DNA from: Hymenobacter gummosus
GTDB lineage: Bacteria > Bacteroidota > Bacteroidia > Cytophagales > Hymenobacteraceae
NCBI RefSeq assembly: GCF_003970915.1
Contig: NZ_RXOF01000001.1
Span: 558,001 to 622,000, forward strand
Length of the DNA: 64,000 bases
Direction: 5' to 3'
Of the stretch, positions 17,300-25,935 are shown piece after piece (the first letter of the stretch is position 1; each line of letters starts with the position of its first letter). The translations under genes were made by a program, and so were the position numbers. The notes under the pieces were generated by a model. It saw only the letters and a list, made by a program, of their open reading frames with translations, was not told where the DNA came from and searched no databases.

Positions 17300-17425
17300 A
17301 ATGAGTGTGCGCCCGGCTGCTTTGGCAGCGCGGGTGCGGCGCGTCGTAGTGGTGCCCTGGCGTTTGAGTAGCCGGGCGGCACGGACGGCGGCCGGTCTAT
17401 TCTCAGGCTGTTTCCCTTCATTTTC

Positions 17426-19822
17426 ATGCTTTTCCGCCTTGCGGCGGCTCTGCTGTGGGCGGGGCTGTGCCTGGGCGTAGTCTACCCGACTGCGGCCCAG
17501 AGCACCTGCACCCTCCCGCTGGCGGGCCGCGTCACGGACCATGAATCGGGCGAAGGGTTGGCGGGGGCCACGGTAGTACTGCTGCCGGGCCAGGAAGCCA
17601 CCCAGACCGATTCCGAAGGCCACTTCCATTTTCACGTCTGCGCCGGCACTTACCGCGTGCAGGTTCACTTCATTGGCTATCAGCCGGAAGAAGCGGAGCT
17701 GCGCGTGACGGGCGCCGCCGTGCGCAACTTCGCCTTGCACCCCGAGGCCATCCGGCTGCAGGGGGCGGTGGTGCGCGGCAGCCGCGTGGAGGCGCCCACG
17801 CCCCAGGCCAGCGGCACGTTGTCGGGCCAAGCCCTGCAGAGCACCCGCGGCCAGGTGCTGGGCGAGGCGCTGCAGAAGATTGCCGGCGTGACGGCCATTC
17901 AGACCGGCCCGAGCGTGTTCAAGCCGATGATTCACGGGCTGCACTCCAACCGCGTGGCCATCATGAACAACGGCGTGCGGCAGGAAGGCCAGCAGTGGGG
18001 CCAGGAGCACGGCCCGGAAATCGACCCGTTTGTGGCCTCGGAGCTGACCGTGGTGAAGGGCGCCGCCGGCGTGCGCTACGGCTCCGACGCGGTGGGCGGC
18101 GTGGTGCTGGTGCAGCCCCGCCCCCTGCGCGACTCGGCCGGCACGGGCGCCGAGCTGAACCTGGTGGGCATGTCGAATAACGGCCTGGGCGCGGCATCGG
18201 CCAGCGTGGAGGGCAACCTGCGCCGCCTGCCGGCCCTGAGCTGGTGGGTGCAGGGCTCCATCAAGCAGGCCGGCAACACCCGCACGCCCGATTACTGGCT
18301 GGCCAACACGGCTTTTCAGGAGCGCAACTTCTCGGCGGCTCTGGGCTGGCGTAAGGAGCGGTACGGCCTGGAGGCCTTCTACAGCCAGTTCAACTCCCGC
18401 CTGGGCATTCTGAGCGCGGCCGTGGTGGGCAACCAGACCGATTTGCAGGCCGCCATCAGCCGGGGCCGACCGGCTACGGACGGGCAGTTCAGTTACGCCA
18501 TCGACCGGCCCTACCAGCAGCTGCGCCACGATCTGGCGAAGCTGACGGGCTTCTGGAAAACCGGCAACGGCGGGCGGCTGACCGCCACGGTGGCCAATCA
18601 GCAGGACTTCCGCGACGAGTTTGACGTGGTGCGCGGCGGCAGCACGGCCGGCCGCCGCAACCTGCCCCAGCTCAGCTACCTAAACTACACCACCACCGCC
18701 GACCTGGTGTGGGAACACCCGCACTGGGGCCCGTTCAGCGGCTCGGTGGGGCTGAGCGGCACTTACCAGCGCAACCGCTACGCCCCGGGCAGCCGGCAGT
18801 TCATTCCGTTCTACACCAACCAGGTGGGCGGGGCCTTCCTCATCGAGCGGTGGCAGCAGCGGCGGCTGCTGCTGGAGGCCGGCCTGCGCCTAGACCGCCG
18901 CGACCTGCAGACCCGCCGCCTGACGCGCACCGTCGTCGACGATACCCTGCGCTACGGGGTGGAGCAGCAGCAGTTCCGGTACTGGACGCCCGCCGCCTCG
19001 CTGGGGGCCGTGTACGACGCCAGCACCCACCTTAGCCTGCGCGCCGACGCCGGGCTGGTGCGCCGGGCCCCGGCCGCCAACGAGCGGCTGGCCCAGGGCG
19101 TGCACAACGCCATCTACGAGGAGGGCTACGACGTGAGCCGCCCGGACGGGGCAGCCCCCCTGAGCCCCGAAACCTCCTACAACCTGGGCCTGACGGCCAC
19201 GCTGCACGACAATCCGCGCCTGAACGGGGAGCTGACCGTGTACCAGAACCACATCGACGGCTACATCTACCAGGTGGTGGCGGGCTCCTTCCAGACCATT
19301 CAGGGCCTGTTTCCGCTCTGGCGCACCCAGCAGACCGACGCCGTATTCCGCGGGGCCGATTTGCTGCTGACCTACGCCCCGGCCCCGCGCTGGCTGCTCA
19401 GCGGCCGGGCGGCCGTGGTGCGCGCCCGCAACCTGACCCTGAACGATTACCTGGTGTTCGTGCCCGCCGACCGGTTTGAGGCCAGCCTGCGGCGCGAGTG
19501 GACCCGCCAGCCCACCGCCCGGCTGCAGCGGCCCTTCGCCCAGCTGAGCCTGACCGCCGTGCGCCGCCAGGACCGTACGCCCGGTGCCGAGTACGATTTG
19601 CAGGCGGCCCCGGCTGGCTACCAGCTCTTCGGGGCCGAAGTGGGCGCTACGGTGCGCCTGGGCAATGTGCCGCTGGAGCTGAGCCTGGCTGGCACCAACC
19701 TGCTCAATGCGCGCTACCGGGAGTACCTGAACCGCTTCCGCTATTACGCCCAGGACCAGGGCCGCAACCTGACGCTGCGCCTGCGCGCCCCGCTGGAGTT
19801 CGGCCGCCGGTCGGCCCGCTAG
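17426..19822 (+). CDS. TonB-dependent receptor, probable metal-uptake type (798 aa)
   Basis: Outer-membrane energised importer. Signal peptide at about 1-25 (LLWAGLCLGVVYPTAAQ), then a carboxypeptidase-regulatory beta-sandwich (GRVTDHESGEGLAGATVVLL, about 33-105). The plug domain (about 115-235) contains IHGLHSNRVAIMNNG, RQEGQQWGQEHGPEID and VVKGAAGVRYGSDAVGGVVL. The 22-strand barrel ends with a typical aromatic-containing closing strand region. The plug motif RQEGQQWGxEHG is shared with the second receptor at 20754, so both probably take similar substrates. The His-rich neighbour and the nearby CDF exporter suggest a divalent metal such as zinc or copper; this is inference. It is followed by a small lipoprotein gene. 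Confidence 0.9.
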   Translation: MLFRLAAALLWAGLCLGVVYPTAAQSTCTLPLAGRVTDHESGEGLAGATVVLLPGQEATQTDSEGHFHFHVCAGTYRVQVHFIGYQPEEAELRVTGAAVRNFALHPEAIRLQGAVVRGSRVEAPTPQASGTLSGQALQSTRGQVLGEALQKIAGVTAIQTGPSVFKPMIHGLHSNRVAIMNNGVRQEGQQWGQEHGPEIDPFVASELTVVKGAAGVRYGSDAVGGVVLVQPRPLRDSAGTGAELNLVGMSNNGLGAASASVEGNLRRLPALSWWVQGSIKQAGNTRTPDYWLANTAFQERNFSAALGWRKERYGLEAFYSQFNSRLGILSAAVVGNQTDLQAAISRGRPATDGQFSYAIDRPYQQLRHDLAKLTGFWKTGNGGRLTATVANQQDFRDEFDVVRGGSTAGRRNLPQLSYLNYTTTADLVWEHPHWGPFSGSVGLSGTYQRNRYAPGSRQFIPFYTNQVGGAFLIERWQQRRLLLEAGLRLDRRDLQTRRLTRTVVDDTLRYGVEQQQFRYWTPAASLGAVYDASTHLSLRADAGLVRRAPAANERLAQGVHNAIYEEGYDVSRPDGAAPLSPETSYNLGLTATLHDNPRLNGELTVYQNHIDGYIYQVVAGSFQTIQGLFPLWRTQQTDAVFRGADLLLTYAPAPRWLLSGRAAVVRARNLTLNDYLVFVPADRFEASLRREWTRQPTARLQRPFAQLSLTAVRRQDRTPGAEYDLQAAPAGYQLFGAEVGATVRLGNVPLELSLAGTNLLNARYREYLNRFRYYAQDQGRNLTLRLRAPLEFGRRSAR

Positions 19823-19942
19823 GGCGTAGCAGCTTCTCTCCTAGTCTTTTCCATCATCCAGGCCGGTTTGCCGCGCCCGTTTTCTAACAACGGCGCCGCC
19901 GTGGCGCCCCCGCTTTCAACCATCATTCATCATCCCCAACCC

Positions 19943-20500
19943 ATGAAAAAGCCCCTGTTCCGCCCCTTCCTTGCCGCCCTGCTGCTGGCCGCCCCGCTGC
20001 TGACCACGTCCTGCAAAAACGACGACGACAACCCCACGCCCGACGACGAGAACGAGCTGATTACCACCGTGCGCTACACCCTCACGCCCGCCGGTGGCGG
20101 CACGCCCGTGACGGTAGAATACAAGGACCTGGACGGCGCCGGCGGTACCGCGCCCACCATCGGCACACTCACGCTGGCTGCCAACACCACCTACACCGGC
20201 GCCGTCACCTTCCTCGACGAATCGAAAAGCCCGGCCGACAACATCACGGCGGAGGTCAACGAGGAAAGCGACGAGCACCTGGTGGTGTACGTGCCGACGC
20301 CGGCCAACCTGCTCAGCATCACGCGCACCGACCGGGACCGGAACAACCTGGAAGTAGGCCTGAGCACGCGCCTGGTGACGACCACCGCGGCCACGGGTAC
20401 GCTGAAAATCAACCTGCAGCACCAGCCCGGTATCAAGAACGGCCAGCCCAACCTCGGCTCGGCCGATGCCGAGGTGACCTTCCCGGTGACGGTGCGCTAA
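19943..20500 (+). CDS. Small lipoprotein following a TonB receptor (185 aa)
   Basis: The start at 19943 gives a lipoprotein signal, MKKPLFRPFLAALLLAAP then LLTTSC, and a Ser/Asp-rich linker (CKNDDDNPTPDDENE). The mature part is a beta-rich domain with ITTVRYTLTPAGGGTPVTVE, AANTTYTGAVTFLDES and LKINLQHQPGIKNGQPN. Near-identical layouts occur next to TonB receptors across Flavobacteriia and Cytophagia, where they are often labelled 'type 1 periplasmic binding fold superfamily protein'; I recall this label and have not checked it. Position 120 bp after the receptor and just before a terminator suggests an operon of 16961-17426-19943. It may be a surface or periplasmic substrate-binding accessory. 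Confidence 0.82.
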   Translation: MKKPLFRPFLAALLLAAPLLTTSCKNDDDNPTPDDENELITTVRYTLTPAGGGTPVTVEYKDLDGAGGTAPTIGTLTLAANTTYTGAVTFLDESKSPADNITAEVNEESDEHLVVYVPTPANLLSITRTDRDRNNLEVGLSTRLVTTTAATGTLKINLQHQPGIKNGQPNLGSADAEVTFPVTVR

Positions 20501-20506
20501 CCCCGC

Positions 20507-20540
20507 GGGCCGGCGGGGCCTGATCTAAGCCCCGCCGGCC
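20507..20540 (+). terminator. Intrinsic terminator after the lipoprotein gene
   Basis: A GC-rich stem (about 20508-20519 and 20529-20540, GGCCGGCGGGGC type) with a 9-base loop is followed by GCCTCTTTCTCTGCTTTT. It lies six bases after the stop codon. Confidence 0.75.
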
Positions 20541-20592
20541 GCCTCTTTCTCTGCTTTTGCCCGCTGGCTCTGACGTCGGCGGCTCCTGTCAT

Positions 20593-20684
20593 AACTAGCC
20601 GCTTGCGGCTGGTTTGTTTCTCTCCATTTGGTTTGGTTATGGAGAAAAAGAGACGGAAAACACCGGTCCCTGGCCGGTGTTTTC
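20593..20684 (+). promoter_or_regulatory. Two hairpins in the leader of the second TonB receptor
   Basis: The first hairpin has arms 20593-20602 and 20605-20614 (AACTAGCCGC type) followed by TGTTTCTCTC. The second is a perfect 12-bp stem, 20655-20666 and 20673-20684 (GGAAAACACCGG / CCGGTGTTTTCC), ending in T-rich sequence 70 bases before the receptor ATG. With the terminator at 20507-20540 this makes three hairpins in 180 bp. The last could be an attenuator or simply a backup terminator; no known riboswitch class was recognised. Confidence 0.5.
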
Positions 20685-20753
20685 CTGCTTCTGGTGCATC
20701 TTCCTCGCGCCTGCCCCGTTCATTGCCTTCCCCGCTTCCCCAGCCTTAATTGT

Positions 20754-23240
20754 ATGTCCCGTTTCCTGCTGGCTTCGGCCCTGCTGCTGACCGGCGCCAC
20801 TGCCGCGGCCCAGACGACGCCCGCTCCTGCTTCTGCTGCCACGGCCCGCGCCACCGGCCGCGTCAGCGTCACGGGCCGCGTCGTCGACCAGGCGACCCAG
20901 CAGCCGCTGCCCGGCGCCACCCTACTCTTTCCCGACCTCAAGCAGAGCACCGCCACCGACGCCGACGGGCGCTTCCGCTTCGACCAGCTGCCGCGGGGCC
21001 GCTTCCTGGTGCAGGTCCGCTCCTTGGGCTACGGCACGGCGGTGCGCACCGTGGATACCGGCAGCCCCACGGCCCTGGACTTCGCCCTCACGCCGGCCGT
21101 GACGGAGCTGGGCCAGGTGGTGGTGACGGGCGTATCGGCCTCCACCGAGCTGCGCCGCTCCCCGGTGCCCACCACGGTTATCGACCAGACGGAGCTGCGC
21201 CAGCACGCCAGCACCAACGTTATCGACGCGGTGGCCCACACGCCGGGCGTCAGCCAGATTACCACCGGGGCGGCCATCAGTAAGCCGGTGGTGCGCGGGC
21301 TCAGCGCCAACCGCGTCATCACCCTCAACAACGGCGCCAAGCAGGAAGGCCAGCAGTGGGGCGACGAGCACGGCATCGAAATCGACGAGTACAGCATCGA
21401 CCGGGCTGAGGTCATCAAAGGGCCCGGCTCCTTGTTGTATGGCTCCGACGGGCTGGCCGGAGTTATCAACTTTGTGGCGCCCGACCCGGTGGACAACGGC
21501 CGCGTGCTGGGCTCGTTGACGGCCAACTACCAGACCAACAACCGCCTGCAGGGCTACTCGCTGATGAACGCCGGCAACCTGAACGGGCTGAACTGGATGG
21601 TGCGCGGCTCGGGCAAGGTGGCCGGCAACTACCGCAACCGCTACGACGGCCGGGTGTACAACTCGGGCTTCCGGGAGCTGAACGGCAGCGGCTACGTGGG
21701 CCTGAACAAAAGCTGGGGCTACTCCCACCTCACGGTCAGCTCCTTTAATCAACGCCTGGGCCTCATCGAAGGCGCCCGGGACTCGGCCTCGGGCCGCTTC
21801 GCCAAGGACGTCCTTGCCCTCAATGACTTCATCATCACCCGGCCCGTTACGCGGGAGGAGTTGCGCGGCTACGGCCTCGACGTGCCCTACCAGCAGATCA
21901 ACCACCTGCGCATCGGCACCGACAACAACTTCATCCTCGGGGCCTCGCGCCTGACGCTGAACGTGGGCTGGCAGCAGAACCTGCGCCGGGAGTTTGGGGA
22001 GCTGCTGGCCGGCCCCGACGAGCCCAGCCTGTACTTCCAGCTGCGCACCCTCGACTACGCCGCCCGCTACTTCCTGCCCGAGCTGAAGGGCTGGAACACC
22101 ACGGTGGGCGTGAGCGGCATGGCGCAGGAAAACCAGAACCTGGGCGCGGAATTTCTGATTCCGGCCTACCACCTGTTCGACGCGGGCGTATTCGGGGTGA
22201 CCAAGCGCACCTTCGGCCGGCTCGACGTGAGCGGCGGCCTGCGCTACGACCAGCGCCGCCTCCGGGCCGACGCGCTGTGGCTGGGCGCCGACGAGCAGCC
22301 CGTGCCGGTGGGCACGCCGGGCGCCGAGGCCAAGTTTGCGGCCTTCCAGAACACCTTCCGCAACTGGTCGGGCAGCCTGGGCGGGGCCTTCAGCCTCACC
22401 GAGCAGCTGATTCTGAAAGCCAACGTGGCCCGCGGCTTCCGGGCACCCAACATTGCCGAGCTGGGCTCCAACGGCGTGCACGAGGGCACCACCCGCTTCG
22501 AAATCGGCGACCCAAGCCTCAAGGCCGAAACCAGCTTTCAGTCGGATCTGGGCCTGAGCCTGAATACCGAGCACGTCACCTTCAGCGTCGACGCCTTCGA
22601 CAACCGCATTCAGAACTTCATCTTCCCGCGCCGCATCAGCAACGCGGCCGGCCAGGACTCGGTGCAAATCAACCCCGAGGACGGCGAGGAGTACCGCGTG
22701 TTCGTGTACGGGCAGAGCCGGGCCAACCTGTACGGCGGCGAAGTAACGGTGGACCTGCACCCGCACCCGCTCGACTGGCTGCACTTCGAAAACTCGTTTT
22801 CGATGGTGCGGGCGCGCCGCCTGGGCCAGGCCGAGGGCGAGAAGTGGCTGCCCTTCACGCCCGCCGACCGGCTGCAGTCGGAGCTGCGGGTGAATTTCCG
22901 CCGGGTGCCGGGCCTGAGCCGCGTCGGCAACGTGTACGCCCGCGTGGGCCTGGAGCACAACTTCGCCCAGCGCCGCATCTTCGGCGCCTTCGATACCGAG
23001 ACGCCCACCGCCGCCTACACCCTCGTCAACCTCGGCGCCGGCACCGATTTGACTACCAGCCAGGGCCGCACCGTGGCTTCGCTGCTGCTGTCGGTCAACA
23101 ACGTGTTCGACGTGGCCTACCAGAACCACCTCAGCCGCCTCAAGTACACCGACGTGAACTACCTGACCGGCCGCATCGGCGTATTCAACATGGGCCGCAA
23201 CCTGAGCCTGAAGCTGCTGGTACCGCTGAGCTTCAAGTAG
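20754..23240 (+). CDS. TonB-dependent receptor, probable metal-uptake type (828 aa)
   Basis: Second outer-membrane TonB receptor of the region. The start at 20754 gives the signal peptide MSRFLLASALLLTGATAAAQ; the longer open frame upstream runs through the leader hairpins and is rejected. A carboxypeptidase-regulatory domain (VTGRVVDQATQQPLPGATLL) is followed by the plug, with VVVTGVSASTELRRSPVPTT, VVRGLSANRVITLNNGAKQE, the shared GQQWGDEHGIEIDEYSID and VIKGPGSLLYGSDGLAGVIN. The barrel includes the NVARGFRAPNIAELGSNGVHE signature and ends in KLLVPLSFK. Its plug resembles the receptor at 17426, implying duplication. It is transcribed on its own and followed by a hairpin at 23270-23309. Confidence 0.93.
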   Translation: MSRFLLASALLLTGATAAAQTTPAPASAATARATGRVSVTGRVVDQATQQPLPGATLLFPDLKQSTATDADGRFRFDQLPRGRFLVQVRSLGYGTAVRTVDTGSPTALDFALTPAVTELGQVVVTGVSASTELRRSPVPTTVIDQTELRQHASTNVIDAVAHTPGVSQITTGAAISKPVVRGLSANRVITLNNGAKQEGQQWGDEHGIEIDEYSIDRAEVIKGPGSLLYGSDGLAGVINFVAPDPVDNGRVLGSLTANYQTNNRLQGYSLMNAGNLNGLNWMVRGSGKVAGNYRNRYDGRVYNSGFRELNGSGYVGLNKSWGYSHLTVSSFNQRLGLIEGARDSASGRFAKDVLALNDFIITRPVTREELRGYGLDVPYQQINHLRIGTDNNFILGASRLTLNVGWQQNLRREFGELLAGPDEPSLYFQLRTLDYAARYFLPELKGWNTTVGVSGMAQENQNLGAEFLIPAYHLFDAGVFGVTKRTFGRLDVSGGLRYDQRRLRADALWLGADEQPVPVGTPGAEAKFAAFQNTFRNWSGSLGGAFSLTEQLILKANVARGFRAPNIAELGSNGVHEGTTRFEIGDPSLKAETSFQSDLGLSLNTEHVTFSVDAFDNRIQNFIFPRRISNAAGQDSVQINPEDGEEYRVFVYGQSRANLYGGEVTVDLHPHPLDWLHFENSFSMVRARRLGQAEGEKWLPFTPADRLQSELRVNFRRVPGLSRVGNVYARVGLEHNFAQRRIFGAFDTETPTAAYTLVNLGAGTDLTTSQGRTVASLLLSVNNVFDVAYQNHLSRLKYTDVNYLTGRIGVFNMGRNLSLKLLVPLSFK

Positions 23241-23269
23241 CCGGCAGTCCGGTTCCCGCTTTCGTCACA

Positions 23270-23309
23270 CCAAGCCCGTTCCAGCCCCTGTCGGCCGGGG
23301 CGGGCTTGG
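23270..23309 (+). terminator. Probable terminator of the second TonB receptor
   Basis: Outer arms CCAAGCCCG (23270-23278) and CGGGCTTGG (23301-23309) enclose a second CCCC/GGGG pairing. The tail is only moderately T-rich (GGCTTTA). It lies 30 bp after the stop. Confidence 0.55.
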
Positions 23310-23495
23310 GGCTTTATGGGCCGCCTCGGTGCCACGCCCGGGCGCCGCTGGCCTTTGCCAGGATTCTATGGCTCAGGGAATGTGCGGCATCCGCGCCGGG
23401 CTTGGGCTGCGCTCAAAACCCACTGGCGCCGGATGATTACCGATAGAGTGCGCGGCGGGTCCGAATTCGGGCGTCACAGCGCGGCCGGATTCTTC
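23310..23495. other. Gap with no recognised feature
   Basis: Roughly 190 bases of GC-rich sequence between the receptor terminator and the promoter of the next gene. No open frame with a credible start, no RNA gene and no clear repeat is seen. Confidence 0.5.
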
Positions 23496-23527
23496 CTTGA
23501 GCCCGCCGGGCCGTGCCTCTAAGTTTG
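23496..23527 (+). promoter_or_regulatory. Predicted promoter of the lipoprotein gene at 23559
   Basis: CTTG (23496-23499), 20 bases, then a perfect -7 box TAAGTTTG (23520-23527). This fits the Bacteroidota consensus and places the transcript start about 25 bases before the ATG at 23559. Confidence 0.65.
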
Positions 23528-23558
23528 AACCGTACCAATCATCCTTTCAACCCATTTT

Positions 23559-24548
23559 ATGAAGTACTTCACTAAGACGCGTATTGTAGGAGTGTTGCTG
23601 GCGGCCAGCCTGGCCGGTGGCCTGGCGGGCTGCGCCAAGCAGGACGAGGACGTAGCGCCGACGGCCAAACTGTCCGTGGCCACGTCCGATATCCGGGTGG
23701 TCGACGGCCGGCTGGTATTCAAAGATTACCAATCCTTTACCAAGGCCCTCGATGAACTCAAAAACCGCCCGGAAGCCGAGCTGACGGCCTGGGAAAAGGC
23801 CCGGGGCTTCAGCTCCTTGCGCCGCAGCGACGAAGCGGCGGCCAGCAGCCTGCGCGAGGAGTTCGGGTTTCCGCAGCAGTGGGCCACGCTGATTAACGCC
23901 CGGGGCGAATACCAGATTGGCAACCAGTACTTCTGGTACCACGCCGGCGAGAAACACGAATTCAACTTCCTGGCCGACATGCAGGCCGTGCAGCGGGGGC
24001 AGTCAGTGGCGCACTTCGCCTCCGCGGCGGGCCGCACCCCCGTGTCGTCGTCGTCCACGGCTTCGCGCACGACGATGGAAACCAACAGCGGCCGCGACGG
24101 GAAGTACCAGTACGACTTCTGCATGTGGGGCAACTGCGGCTCCCGGCGCAAGATTGTGTATGAAACCTACGCTTACGCGGATTACAACTCCTCCGCGCAG
24201 GGCTACTTCACCACCCTGCTGCTCGACGTCAAGCTGGAGTTCCGCAACAGCAAAGGCCAGTGGCGCGTGGCGGGCGAAACGCGCGACGTGAACGTGGCCA
24301 TCAGTGGCGACGCCTTTGCCTATACCGATTACGGCTACTGCCAAACCAGCTACTCGGCGCCCATCTACGTCAACTACAGCAGCCAGTCGAACAGCAACTC
24401 CTCGCTGACCCTGAGCCAGGGTTTTGTGAGCAGCTGCGGCGCGCCGGCCCGGGTGTACTGGAATTTCTCCGTCAACGGCAGCATCAACTCCTGGATAACC
24501 TCGGACCCAGGCAACGCCTTCCCCATCAGCGGCACCGACCTGTGGTAA
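23559..24548 (+). CDS. Lipoprotein of unknown function (329 aa)
   Basis: Lipoprotein signal MKYFTKTRIVGVLLAASLAG then GLAGC (Cys about residue 25). An early helical region (FKDYQSFTKALDELKNRPEA and WEKARGFSSLRRSDEAAASS) is followed by GNQYFWYHAGEKHEFNFLAD. The second half is Tyr/Ser/Asn-rich and probably beta-structured (YETYAYADYNSSAQGYFTTL, SGDAFAYTDYGYCQTSYSAP), with paired cysteines (CMWGNC; later CQ and SCG). The family was not recognised. It has its own promoter and terminator, so it is a single-gene unit lying between the TonB receptor and the CDF exporter. It could be a surface lipoprotein; nothing more specific can be supported. Confidence 0.8.
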   Translation: MKYFTKTRIVGVLLAASLAGGLAGCAKQDEDVAPTAKLSVATSDIRVVDGRLVFKDYQSFTKALDELKNRPEAELTAWEKARGFSSLRRSDEAAASSLREEFGFPQQWATLINARGEYQIGNQYFWYHAGEKHEFNFLADMQAVQRGQSVAHFASAAGRTPVSSSSTASRTTMETNSGRDGKYQYDFCMWGNCGSRRKIVYETYAYADYNSSAQGYFTTLLLDVKLEFRNSKGQWRVAGETRDVNVAISGDAFAYTDYGYCQTSYSAPIYVNYSSQSNSNSSLTLSQGFVSSCGAPARVYWNFSVNGSINSWITSDPGNAFPISGTDLW

Positions 24549-24575
24549 GCGGCCCCGAGCCCGTTTGCTAGACCG

Positions 24576-24605
24576 AAGAGGCTCCCCGGCGGGGAGCCTC
24601 TTTTG
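24576..24605 (+). terminator. Intrinsic terminator
   Basis: A perfect 12-bp stem, 24576-24587 and 24591-24602 (AAGAGGCTCCCC type), with a GGC loop and TTTT after it. It lies 27 bp after the stop of the lipoprotein gene. Confidence 0.88.
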
Positions 24606-24766
24606 TTAGGGGAGGCTGCCCGGCCCGTCCGTGCATCCGGCGCACCGGCAACTAGCCGGTTCCTTTTGCTGTTTGCCTACCAGGGCCGCCAGCCCATGCT
24701 TACTGTCCAGCTCTTCCCGGGCCGAGGACGGCAGCCTTGCCTACCTTAACTGCGTAAATTCGGCTG

Positions 24767-25705
24767 ATGACACAGCACCACTCCCACGCCGGCCACGACC
24801 ACAGCCACGGCGGCCACCACCACGGCCCCGCCGACCTCGAACACGTGGGCCGCTCCTTTGGCTGGGGCATTGCGCTGAACTTGGCTTTTGTGGCCGCCGA
24901 AGCCGCCGGGGGCTGGTGGGCCAATTCCTCGGCCCTGCTGTCCGACGCCGGCCACAACCTTTCCGACGTGCTGAGCCTGGCTTTGGCCTGGGGCGCCATG
25001 CTGCTGGGCAAGCGCCCGACTTCGGCGCGCTATACCTACGGCTTCAAGGGCATCAGCATTCAGGCGGCCCTGCTCAACGCGGCGCTGCTGTACCTGGCGC
25101 TGGGCATCATTCTCTGGGAAACCATCAGCCACCTGCGCCACCCCGAGCCGGTGAACGGCCAGTTGGTAATGCTGCTGGCCGGGGCGGGCATCGTGGTCAA
25201 CGGCTTCACGGCCTGGCTGTTCAGCCGCGGGCAACAGGGCGACGTGAACGTGCGCGGGGCCTACCTGCACATGCTCACCGACGCGCTGGTGTCGGTGGGC
25301 GTGGTGGTGGGAGGGGCGCTGGTGTATTTCACCGGCTGGCTCTGGCTCGATCCGGCCATCAGCTTCGTCATCCTGGGCATTGTGGCGTACAGCTCCTGGG
25401 GCCTGCTACGCGAGACGGTGCAGCTCAGCCTGCAGGCCGTACCCACCGGCATCGACCCCACGGCCGTGCGCCGCTTTCTGCTGGCCCAGCCCGGCGTAAC
25501 GGGCGTGCACGACCTGCACATCTGGCCCCTGAGCACCCGCGACACAGCCCTCACCGCCCACCTCGTGCGCCCCAGCGGCACCGACAGCGGCTTCCTGCAC
25601 GATTTGCAGCACCGCATCCAGGACGAGTTCAACATCGGCCACATCACCGTGCAGATTGAGCCCGGCGCCTGCGCGCACGGCAATTGCGACGCGGAGCACC
25701 CGTGA
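24767..25705 (+). CDS. Cation diffusion facilitator, CzcD/ZitB-like
   Basis: Inner-membrane proton-coupled exporter of zinc or a similar divalent cation. The 312 residues start with a His-rich tail (HHSHAGHDHSHGGHHHG) followed by six helices. The two HxxxD metal-site motifs are visible: LLSDAGHNLSDVLSL in helix 2 and HMLTDALVSVGVV in helix 5. The cytoplasmic C-terminal domain includes GVTGVHDLHIWPLSTRDTA and ends in a further His/Cys segment (CAHGNCDAEH). Its closeness to two related TonB receptors and a His-rich protein supports a metal-homeostasis neighbourhood, although separate promoters are likely. No regulator gene is adjacent. Confidence 0.95.
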   Translation: MTQHHSHAGHDHSHGGHHHGPADLEHVGRSFGWGIALNLAFVAAEAAGGWWANSSALLSDAGHNLSDVLSLALAWGAMLLGKRPTSARYTYGFKGISIQAALLNAALLYLALGIILWETISHLRHPEPVNGQLVMLLAGAGIVVNGFTAWLFSRGQQGDVNVRGAYLHMLTDALVSVGVVVGGALVYFTGWLWLDPAISFVILGIVAYSSWGLLRETVQLSLQAVPTGIDPTAVRRFLLAQPGVTGVHDLHIWPLSTRDTALTAHLVRPSGTDSGFLHDLQHRIQDEFNIGHITVQIEPGACAHGNCDAEHP

Positions 25706-25800
25706 ATCACGGATTTCTGCGGATTTGACGGATTGCACGGATTTCGTGGATGCGTAGGGGCGCGCCGCGACGCGCCCGTCGTCCGCGCCGCCTGGATGCT
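25703..25800. repeat. CACGGATTT-word repeat with GC-rich hairpin
   Basis: Right after the CDF stop codon, degenerate words CACGGATTT, GCGGATTT, ACGGATT and CACGGATTTCG repeat about every 10 bases. They are followed by GTAGGGGCGCGCCGCGACGC, a GC-rich inverted repeat (GGGCGCG / CGCGCCC). The words are the reverse complement of those at 1922-1979. The rest of the gap to 25935 holds no other recognised feature. Confidence 0.6.
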
Positions 25801-25935
25801 CATGTGGCCAGGCACTTCGGCTGCGTTGTCCTCGCCATATGGCCGAACCGCTCCCAAGCGGAAAGGTCCGTAACAGCGGCTCGATAGCACTGGTGCATAA
25901 ATCTTCGTAACCTGCGGCCCTGATTCCGCTTCTGC

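Noticed and set aside
20628-20753. Upstream start at 20628 for the second TonB receptor
   Set aside because: It would translate the leader hairpin and place 42 residues before a normal signal peptide.
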